DNA from: Cryobacterium gelidum
Lineage (GTDB): Bacteria; Actinomycetota; Actinomycetes; Actinomycetales; Microbacteriaceae
DNA: 64,000 bases
NCBI RefSeq assembly: GCF_004403985.1
Contig: NZ_SOHL01000013.1
Span: 1 to 64,000 of the forward strand
Reading direction: 5' to 3'
In this document: one piece after another, positions 57,812 through 64,000 of the stretch
Position numbering within the stretch: position 1 is the first letter of the stretch
Layout of the letters: each line of letters begins with the position of its first letter
The notes under the pieces: generated by a model
Told to the model about the DNA's origin: nothing
Database searches by the model: none
Seen by the model: only the letters and a program-made list of their open reading frames with translations
Made by a program: the position numbers and the translations under genes

Positions 57812-58776
57812 TGAATGAGCCCGACACGTTCCTGTCCCACGCCCAGAATGGCGAAGACGTGGTGTTGTGGCGCGCGCTGGGCCACATCGAACACGGCGTC
57901 TATATCGACGTGGGCGCCAATGATCCCTCCGACGATTCCGTCACCCGCAGCTTCTATGACCGTGGCTGGACTGGCATCGCCGTAGAGCCGAATTCTGCGT
58001 TCGCGGCCAAGTTCCGAGCGGAACGTCCCCGGGATCAGGTGGTGGAGGCCGTCGTGACCGACAGCCCCGACGCCTCGATCACGCTCCATGTGATCGACGG
58101 TACCGGGCTGTCGACGATCGTCGACTCCATCGGTGCCACACACTCCCAAACCGGGTTCGCGATCACCGATGTGGTCGTCGAAACTCGACGCCTCGACGAC
58201 GTGATCGAGGCTTCGGGGCTCGGCGACGGCGACATCCACTTCCTGTTGATCGACACCGAGGGCGCCGAAAGGGCGGTGCTCGGCTCCATCGACTTCACCC
58301 GGTTCCGCCCCTGGGTGCTGGTCGTCGAGGCCACCGCACCGCGCAGCACGGAGCGCACGCACGGAGACTGGGAACCTGCCCTGGTAGCGGCCGGTTACAT
58401 CTTCTGCCTGTTTGACGGGCTGTCCCGGTTTTATGTGGCCGCTGAACACAGCGCCCAGCTCCAGCCACTGCTCGACTATCCGGCCTGCGTCTTTGACCGC
58501 TACACGACCGTGGCCGGCGTACGCGCCGAGGAGGAGACGGAGCGCCTGCACAGCGCAGTGCGCGACGAGGCGCTCCGTGCCGACACTGTAACCGCTGAGC
58601 TCCGCGACGCGGTGCTCCGTGCCGACACTGCGACGGCTGAGCTCCGCGACGAGGCGGCCGAGCTGGCCCGGGTCGCTGCCGAACTCGTCCGCACGCGGCA
58701 GACCCTGTCCTGGCGTCTCACCCGGCCGCTGCGCTCGGTCCAACGAAACCTGCACCCGGGAGCGGACAAACGATGA
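57811..58776 (+). CDS. FkbM-family methyltransferase with C-terminal coiled coil
   Basis: A 321-residue protein. The FkbM domain (1-220) contains SHAQNGEDVVLWRAL, GVYIDVGANDPSDDSVTRSFYDRGWTGIAVEPN (SAM site, acidic E) and IHFLLIDTEGAERAVLGSIDF. Residues 232-290 are a charged coiled coil with two and a half copies of a 14-residue pattern (RDEALRADTVTAEL, RDAVLRADTATAEL). The end reads TLSWRLTRPLRSV, the same motif seen in the small protein at 35,970. It probably O-methylates a sugar of the rhamnose-containing glycan. It overlaps both neighbours. Confidence 0.9.
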   Translation: MNEPDTFLSHAQNGEDVVLWRALGHIEHGVYIDVGANDPSDDSVTRSFYDRGWTGIAVEPNSAFAAKFRAERPRDQVVEAVVTDSPDASITLHVIDGTGLSTIVDSIGATHSQTGFAITDVVVETRRLDDVIEASGLGDGDIHFLLIDTEGAERAVLGSIDFTRFRPWVLVVEATAPRSTERTHGDWEPALVAAGYIFCLFDGLSRFYVAAEHSAQLQPLLDYPACVFDRYTTVAGVRAEEETERLHSAVRDEALRADTVTAELRDAVLRADTATAELRDEAAELARVAAELVRTRQTLSWRLTRPLRSVQRNLHPGADKR

Positions 58777-59909
58777 CAACCCTGCGCGTGATAGTGGATC
58801 AGATGATCGCGGCCGTTCCGGGCGGGATCGGCCGCTACACCGAGGAACTCACCCGCCAGCTCATATTGACGGCCCCGGCCGATTGTGATGTGGAGGGGAT
58901 CGTGTCGGCGTCTTCACCCGACAAATACGATTCGATTCTGGCACGACTCCCGGGGTTGGCCAGCCTGCACAAGACCACTCTCCCGAGACGCGAGCTGGCC
59001 GCCGCGTGGCAGCTGGGCCTGACCGCGTCAACGGGTGGCGGCATGGTTCACGCCCCGAGCCTGTTGGCTCCCCTGCGCAAGCATGATCGGGTGCGCGATC
59101 GCACCCAGGTCGCAGTCACTATTCATGATGTCGTGCCCTGGACGCATCCGGAAACTCTCACCCCACGCGGGGTCACCTGGCACAAGGCCATGACGAAACG
59201 GGCCAGAAAACATGCGGATGTCATCGTCGTGCCCACTCACGCCGTAGCCGAGGCGCTGACGAACATCATTGACTTTGGCGACCGGGTGCGCGTGATCGGC
59301 GGCGCGGTCAGCAGCACCCTGGAGCTTCCACTCGATGCGGATGCCCGGGCGGCCGAACTCGGGCTTCCGAGCGAATTCATCCTCACCGTCGGCACGCTGG
59401 AACCGCGCAAGGGGCTGACACCGCTCATTACCGGCCTCGGCCTGCCCGGTGCACCGGACCTGCCGCTGTTGATCGTTGGCCCACAGGGCTGGGGCGACCT
59501 CGACGTGGCCGCGGTCGCCGACGAAGCCGGCCTACCGGAGGGACGCGTACGTGCACTCGGCTTCGTGAGCGACAGCGACCTTGCCCTGATGCTCTCCCGC
59601 GCGACAGTGTTCGTGTATCCCAGTCAGGCCGAGGGATTCGGCCTGCCCCTGCTCGAGGCGCTGAGCTTCGGCACGCCGGTCGTGCACTCCGACGCTCCCG
59701 CACTCGTTGAGGTGGCGGGAGATGCCGGATACGTCGTCGCGCTTGAGGATGCAGCCGGCTATCCGGAACGGCTCACGGCCGCGATTTCGACCGTTCTCGG
59801 CGACCAGGCACTTACTGCACGGATGCGCCTGCACGGCCTGGATCGTTCCAGGGCCTACAGCTGGCGCGACTCCGCCGAGCAGGTCTGGCAACTGCACGCC
59901 GATTTGTAG
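58773..59909 (+). CDS. GT4 family glycosyltransferase
   Basis: A 378-residue GT-B enzyme: LRVIVDQMIAAVPGGIGRYTEELTRQ, VTIHDVVPWTHPETLTPRGVTWHK, FILTVGTLEPRKGLTPLITGLGL and VFVYPSQAEGFGLPLLEALSFGTPVVHSDAPALVEVAG (E-x7-E). Its ATG overlaps the FkbM stop by 4 bp, making it the last gene of the rmlBD operon. The motifs GGIGRY and GTLEPRKG are shared with the GT4 at 46,405. The donor may be GDP-mannose or dTDP-rhamnose. Confidence 0.9.
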   Translation: MTTLRVIVDQMIAAVPGGIGRYTEELTRQLILTAPADCDVEGIVSASSPDKYDSILARLPGLASLHKTTLPRRELAAAWQLGLTASTGGGMVHAPSLLAPLRKHDRVRDRTQVAVTIHDVVPWTHPETLTPRGVTWHKAMTKRARKHADVIVVPTHAVAEALTNIIDFGDRVRVIGGAVSSTLELPLDADARAAELGLPSEFILTVGTLEPRKGLTPLITGLGLPGAPDLPLLIVGPQGWGDLDVAAVADEAGLPEGRVRALGFVSDSDLALMLSRATVFVYPSQAEGFGLPLLEALSFGTPVVHSDAPALVEVAGDAGYVVALEDAAGYPERLTAAISTVLGDQALTARMRLHGLDRSRAYSWRDSAEQVWQLHADL

Positions 59910-59997
59910 CAGTCGGTGGCTGGGTGTTTTCAGTCAGCCTGCGGTGGTTGAGGGCGAACGCAGCGGGCTCGACCAGTCTGCGGTCGGCTGTGACGCT

Positions 59998-61371
59998 TCA
60001 GGGCGTGGTGGTGGGCGCCGGGGCGAGAGCGGTGGCGATCAGGTCGTGGATGTGGGCGTAGTCAGGGTCTTCAGGGTCGACGGTCGGCGGGGTCAATGCC
60101 ACGCGACTGATCGGGAGTTGCTTGGTTTTCGCACCAAGGTTGGTGAAGTATCCGAGCATGCCCTGCGGAATGTCGGTCTTGATGACCTGAGAACTGGACG
60201 CGGCGATTCCCTGGAATTTCGTCAGCACGTTTGCGGGACTGAACTGGTTGAGAACGGCCTCCTGCAATTGTGCCTGGCGCCCCATCCGGTCGTAATCACT
60301 CGTGGTATGCCGCGAGCGCGCATACCAGGTGGCCGTGGTTCCGTCCATGTGCTGAGCCCCCGGCTCGATCCAGCCCTCGACCTCTTTGAGCTGCTCGTCG
60401 CCACCAATCGGTAGGCGCTCAGTGACCGTGATGTCGACGCCGCCGAGGGCGTCGATGAGGTCGGAGAATCCGAGCATGTCGATGAGCACGTAGTACTGGA
60501 TGGTCAAGCCGGTGATGCCCTGCGCCGCCTCGCGGGTGGCTTCGATACCCGGGGAACTACCCTCGGACACGGCGTTCGGATAGTACTCCGGGCGTTTCAC
60601 CTCCGCCTCGGTGAAAATGGAGTTGAGCATGCAGGCCGACACGTCGCATCCGTCGATGGAACCATAGCCCTTCGGGTAGAGAGCGCCGAGTGAGGACCCG
60701 GTCGAGAACGGCACGTGCTCGAGGTTGCGCGGCAGGCTGATGGTTGTGGCCTGGCCGGTCGTGGCGTCGATGCTGATCACCGACAGGCTGTCGGGACGGA
60801 GACCAGCACGGTCGGCACCGGCGTCACCGCCGAGCAACAGGATGTTGTAGCGTCCGTCAACGGGCGGTTGGCTCGGACCGGCGACAAAGACGGAGGAGAG
60901 GAATCCGCTCGCGGAGGTGGCGACGAAGGCGCCGTAGCCGGCGGTACCGGTCACGAGGAGCATGAGCACCGTCGAGAACGCGGCGATGATTGGGCGGGCG
61001 CCCGGCGCGGCTCGACCCAACCTGATCAGGCTCAGGGTGTTGAGCGTGAGCAAGAGCCAGGTGACCGCGTAGAACGCGAGCACCGCGGCGGCGGCCCACA
61101 GGCCGATGGTGCTCGTGAACACGGTGAGTACGACCGCGGGCCAGAGCAGGTAGACGGCTCCGGCGATGATCCCGATCGTCACGAGGGTGAGAGTGGCGCC
61201 GAGACCGAACCGGCCGAGCCGGCGGTTACCGGCCAGCACCTGGGCAGAACCGGGAAGAACGAAATTGAGTACGACAAGCCACCATGCACGCGTCGTCATC
61301 ACGCGTGCGGAGCCGGAATTGGGGTGCCGGATCGGCTCTGTCACACTGCCCGGGTTTGTCACACTGGTCAT
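59998..61371 (-). CDS. LytR-CpsA-Psr (LCP) family wall-glycopolymer ligase
   Basis: 457 residues with four N-terminal membrane segments (about 28-48, 55-78, 85-105, 128-150), more than the single anchor of typical LCPs, then the extracytoplasmic LCP domain. It contains [48 protein letters not shown] and the distal [15 protein letters not shown] and [31 protein letters not shown], with the arginines that hold the lipid pyrophosphate. LCP proteins attach lipid-linked polymers to peptidoglycan, so this could fix the glycan made by the upstream locus. It overlaps purE by 4 bp. Confidence 0.93.
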   Translation of the reverse strand: MTSVTNPGSVTEPIRHPNSGSARVMTTRAWWLVVLNFVLPGSAQVLAGNRRLGRFGLGATLTLVTIGIIAGAVYLLWPAVVLTVFTSTIGLWAAAAVLAFYAVTWLLLTLNTLSLIRLGRAAPGARPIIAAFSTVLMLLVTGTAGYGAFVATSASGFLSSVFVAGPSQPPVDGRYNILLLGGDAGADRAGLRPDSLSVISIDATTGQATTISLPRNLEHVPFSTGSSLGALYPKGYGSIDGCDVSACMLNSIFTEAEVKRPEYYPNAVSEGSSPGIEATREAAQGITGLTIQYYVLIDMLGFSDLIDALGGVDITVTERLPIGGDEQLKEVEGWIEPGAQHMDGTTATWYARSRHTTSDYDRMGRQAQLQEAVLNQFSPANVLTKFQGIAASSSQVIKTDIPQGMLGYFTNLGAKTKQLPISRVALTPPTVDPEDPDYAHIHDLIATALAPAPTTTP

Positions 61372-61922
61372 AATCGCGTTTGGAGGTCCCGGTTCTTCTG
61401 CTCGACCAGGTCGGCGAGCTGCACGGAATAGTCTTCGAGCCTCTGGCGCAGCGTGTCATCGCTCGTGGCGAGGATCTTGATCGCGATCAGCGCGGCGTTC
61501 TTCGCTCCACCGATCGAGACGGTCGCGACCGGCACCCCGGCCGGCATCTGCACGATTGACAATAGCGAGTCGAGGCCGTCGAGCAGGCCGAGTGGCACGG
61601 GCACCCCGACCACGGGCAGCGTGGTCATGGCGGCGAGCATGCCGGGCAGGTGTGCGGCTCCCCCGGCTCCGGCGATGATCACCTTAAGACCGCGGGACTG
61701 GGCGCTGCGCCCATAGTCGAGCATCTTCTCGGGAGTGCGGTGCGCCGAGACAACCTGCACCTCGTGCGCCACCCCGAAGTCCCGGAGAGTCTGTGCGGCG
61801 GCGCTCATCACAGCGAAGTCGGAGTCGCTGCCCATGACCAGACCCACGAGCGGCGCGGTCGACGTCTGGGGCACGCTGATACTTTCGGTGTTCTCTAGCA
61901 CGCAGATGATCCTATTACTCAT
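61368..61922 (-). CDS. purE: N5-carboxyaminoimidazole ribonucleotide mutase
   Basis: A 184-residue purine biosynthesis enzyme. [42 protein letters not shown] (catalytic His), [30 protein letters not shown] and [15 protein letters not shown] are class I PurE signatures. I place the start at the ATG at 61,922, which overlaps the purK stop by 8 bp; a GTG at 61,874 nearer the conserved region is possible. It is translated between purK and the LCP gene. Confidence 0.95.
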   Translation of the reverse strand: MSNRIICVLENTESISVPQTSTAPLVGLVMGSDSDFAVMSAAAQTLRDFGVAHEVQVVSAHRTPEKMLDYGRSAQSRGLKVIIAGAGGAAHLPGMLAAMTTLPVVGVPVPLGLLDGLDSLLSIVQMPAGVPVATVSIGGAKNAALIAIKILATSDDTLRQRLEDYSVQLADLVEQKNRDLQTRL

Positions 61923-63069
61923 TTATTGGTGCAGTGTCCTGAAATAACTGCGCTGTGGCACGCGCTTGGTAGGCAACTTCGTCGAGATCGTCGCCGCCAA
62001 CGGTGACGTGGCCCACCTTGCGACCGGGCCTGCTGGCCTTGCCGTAATTGTGTACCTTCACAAGCGGATGCTGCGCGAACGCACCCGCATAACGGTCACC
62101 GAGCGAGCCGGACGCGGGCCCGCCGAAGATGTTCACCATGACCGTCCACGGGTCTCGGGCGCCGGTCGCCCCGAGCGGCAGGTCCAGCACCGCCCGCAGG
62201 TGCTGCTCGAACTGGCTCGTCGTGGACCCGTCAATCGACCAGTGACCGCTGTTGTGCGGTCGCATCGCCAGCTCGTTGATGAGGAGGCGCTCATCCGTTG
62301 TCTGGAACAGCTCGACGGCGAGCACGCCGGTGACACCGATACCCACGGCCACGGCCACGGCGATGTCGGTGGCGACGTCGGCAAGTCGGCCGGCGGACTG
62401 CGGGGCCGGCGCGATGACCTCGGCGCAGACACCGTCTTTCTGCACGGTCTCCACGACCGGCCAGACCGCGATCTCACCGTTCGGACGGCGCGCGACGACC
62501 TGAGCCAGCTCCCGGCTGAAGTGCACGAGCTCCTCGACCAGCAGTGCGCCATCGTTGCCGTCTTCGGCGAGCGCCAGAAACCAGTCATCGACGTCGTGCT
62601 CGTGGCTGACCACCCGCACGCCCTTGCCGTCGTAGCCGCCCCTGGCGGTCTTGACAACGGCGCGGCCGCCGTGGGCCTGCAGAAAATCTGCCAGACCGGC
62701 GGCGTCGGTGATGCGGGCCCAGTCTGGTATCGGCAGGCCCAGTTCGGCGAGTTTTTCGCGCATCAGCAGCTTGTCCTGGGCGTAGAGCAGGGCGTCGGGG
62801 CCGGGGTGCACGATGATGCCTTCGCGCACGAGCTCGCGCAGGATCTCCTGCGGCACGTGTTCGTGATCGAAGGTGAGCACGTCGACGGTCTTCGCGAAGG
62901 CGAGAACGGTGGGCAGGTCGCGGTAGTCGCCCACGCTGACGGCGGCGAGCTCGGCGGACATACCGTCGGCTTCGGCGAGAACCTTCAACTCGATGCCGAG
63001 GTTCACGGCCGCGGGAATCATCATGCGGGCCAGCTGGCCCGCGCCAATTACACCGACGGTTAAAGCCAT
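61915..63069 (-). CDS. purK: N5-carboxyaminoimidazole ribonucleotide synthase
   Basis: A 384-residue ATP-grasp enzyme converting AIR, ATP and bicarbonate to N5-[54 protein letters not shown] (ATP site), [40 protein letters not shown] and [36 protein letters not shown] are family motifs. GGTGA precedes the ATG. It overlaps purE, as in most actinobacteria. Confidence 0.97.
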   Translation of the reverse strand: MALTVGVIGAGQLARMMIPAAVNLGIELKVLAEADGMSAELAAVSVGDYRDLPTVLAFAKTVDVLTFDHEHVPQEILRELVREGIIVHPGPDALLYAQDKLLMREKLAELGLPIPDWARITDAAGLADFLQAHGGRAVVKTARGGYDGKGVRVVSHEHDVDDWFLALAEDGNDGALLVEELVHFSRELAQVVARRPNGEIAVWPVVETVQKDGVCAEVIAPAPQSAGRLADVATDIAVAVAVGIGVTGVLAVELFQTTDERLLINELAMRPHNSGHWSIDGSTTSQFEQHLRAVLDLPLGATGARDPWTVMVNIFGGPASGSLGDRYAGAFAQHPLVKVHNYGKASRPGRKVGHVTVGGDDLDEVAYQARATAQLFQDTAPINE

Positions 63070-63194
63070 CTGTTCACCAATTTCTATGCGAGCGTTCAGG
63101 TAAACGCAAGTGGATACTCAGCCCGGAGATTTCAGCACGCCGTAGACTGCGAGACTTCAGTGCTTTTCTACTTTACCGAACGTCGGACGGACGC

Positions 63195-63737
63195 ATGTCG
63201 ATCACCCTGAAGCAGCGCCTGCTCAGCTTTGTGAGTCAGGGCCTCAAGTTCGGCGCCGTCGGTGCACTGGGCTTCGTGGTGGACTTCACCGTCTTCAACC
63301 TGCTGCGCACCACCGTGCTGGACTCGGCCGACGTGCATGCCGGCCCGATCTACGCCAAGGTCATCTCGACCGTGCTGGCTATTCTGGTGAACTGGCTTGG
63401 TAACCGCTACTGGACCTTCAGAGGGAACCGTCAGAACCGCACCATGCGCGAAGGCGCAGAATTTCTTGCTGTGAGCCTGGTCGGCATGGGCATCGGCATC
63501 GCCTGCCTGTGGTTCAGCCACTACGTACTCGGTTACACGAGCGTTCTCGCCGACAACATCTCGGGCAACGTCGTGGGCCTCTTCCTCGGAGCGGTGTTTC
63601 GTTTCACGCTGTACCGCTACTGGGTGTTTGCGCCGGGACGGGCCGATGCGCCTGCCGGAGCGGGGGCATCCGTTGTTGCGACGCGCACCGGCTCCATGAC
63701 CCTGCCAGCCGGTCTAGCGGCGACCCCAGAACGCTGA
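63195..63737 (+). CDS. GtrA-like membrane protein (2)
   Basis: A 180-residue protein with four helices (about 18-38, 50-72, 88-110, 118-138): LKFGAVGALGFVVDFTVFNLLR and VLAILVNWLGNRYWTFRG, then VVGLFLGAVFRFTLYRYWVF. It ends in a 35-residue Ala/Arg-rich tail. A TACTTT box at 63,169-63,174 lies 20 nt before the start. GtrA next to purK is a common actinobacterial arrangement; its partner GT is unknown. The 3' end overlaps the convergent PH-domain gene by 24 bp. Confidence 0.9.
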   Translation: MSITLKQRLLSFVSQGLKFGAVGALGFVVDFTVFNLLRTTVLDSADVHAGPIYAKVISTVLAILVNWLGNRYWTFRGNRQNRTMREGAEFLAVSLVGMGIGIACLWFSHYVLGYTSVLADNISGNVVGLFLGAVFRFTLYRYWVFAPGRADAPAGAGASVVATRTGSMTLPAGLAATPER

Positions 63738-64000
63738 CTCCTCGGAGATCGCCGAGTGCTCCTGCCGGCGTGAACCCATGACGGTGCTCGCTTTTTCCAT
63801 GAGGTCGTGCAGCACGCTCTGCACGAGGTCGACGTTGGGAACGTCCTTCAGGACGAGTGGATGCTCCAGCCCCGAATTGATCAGCACGGTGCCGGAGTGA
63901 AACCCGGCTTGCACCCAATTCTGCCGCACGCTCACGTCGTAGCCGCGGCTGTGCAGCAGTTCCTGGCGGGTGCGCACGAAGAATCCGTGGCGAAAGATGA
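63714..64000 (-). CDS. PH domain-containing protein, C-terminal part (runs off the window)
   Basis: The visible 95 codons end at 63,714 and the frame stays open to the right edge. The last residues include IFRHGFFVRTRQELLHSRGYDVSV and TVLINSGLEHPLVLKDVPNVDLVQSVLHDLME, the bacterial PH-domain (YdbT-like) C-terminal pattern. The gene continues beyond 64,000; its start is not in the window. In actinobacteria a PH-domain gene often follows the purK/GtrA pair. Function is unknown. Confidence 0.75.
   Translation of the reverse strand, partial: IFRHGFFVRTRQELLHSRGYDVSVRQNWVQAGFHSGTVLINSGLEHPLVLKDVPNVDLVQSVLHDLMEKASTVMGSRRQEHSAISEESAFWGRR

Noticed and set aside
1-64000. Genomic island or prophage
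   Set aside because: No integrase, transposase, tRNA target or phage gene is seen; the polysaccharide locus varies only modestly in composition.

Overview
The window is a high-GC, gene-dense actinobacterial chromosome segment. The WhiB regulator, the linked ahcY / DUF3499 / DUF5719 / manA cell-wall neighbourhood, a decaprenyl-phosphate phosphoribosyltransferase homologue, the LCP protein, apparently leaderless promoters and the frequent nonamer GCATCCGCT all fit this. My best guess is a Microbacteriaceae member (Cryobacterium/Salinibacterium-like). The family guess is inference; the phylum is well supported. I saw no rRNA, tRNA, CRISPR array, transposase or prophage gene.

Region 1 (1-14,070): ahcY, a DUF3499 protein divergent from a metallopeptidase-family protein, and a secreted lipoprotein with a 19-bp perfect terminator hairpin. 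Then come a GT87-like mannosyltransferase, a membrane-anchored molybdopterin oxidoreductase with a small membrane partner, an overlapping methyltransferase / DUF2064 / GT2 operon, an OmpR-type two-component system, and an SDR epimerase overlapping methylthioadenosine phosphorylase.

Region 2 (14,205-23,640): DUF5719 protein, a 1013-residue membrane GT2, a tandem array of 77.8 perfect copies of a 10-bp unit, whiB behind an 18-bp perfect palindrome, galE, a FUSC-type membrane protein and manA. Region 3 (23,764-29,908): acyl-CoA dehydrogenase, a phytoene-desaturase-like FAD oxidoreductase, an inverted-repeat element and two O-antigen-ligase-like polymerases.

Region 4 (30,022-59,909) is a large surface-polysaccharide locus. 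It holds a frameshifted gene remnant, an ABC-2 polysaccharide exporter, two paralogous glycosyltransferases, a coiled-coil protein, a phosphatase and a secreted DUF4214 protein. Further on are a flippase, giant membrane proteins, UbiA-type DPPR synthase, two tandem GDP-mannose 4,6-dehydratase paralogues, several glycosyltransferases, GtrA/GtrB-like proteins and a complete dTDP-L-rhamnose set (rmlA, rmlC, rmlB, rmlD) arranged around a rhamnosyltransferase, followed by an FkbM methyltransferase. The genes supply GDP-6-deoxyhexose and dTDP-rhamnose precursors (with manA and galE nearby), lipid-linked assembly, two export routes (ABC and flippase/polymerase) and wall attachment by the LCP protein. 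Region 5 (59,998-64,000): LCP, purE, purK, GtrA and the C-terminal part of a PH-domain protein.

The most unusual feature is the 10-bp array at 18,771-19,548. Its unit contains a nonamer that also occurs about fifteen times elsewhere in the window.
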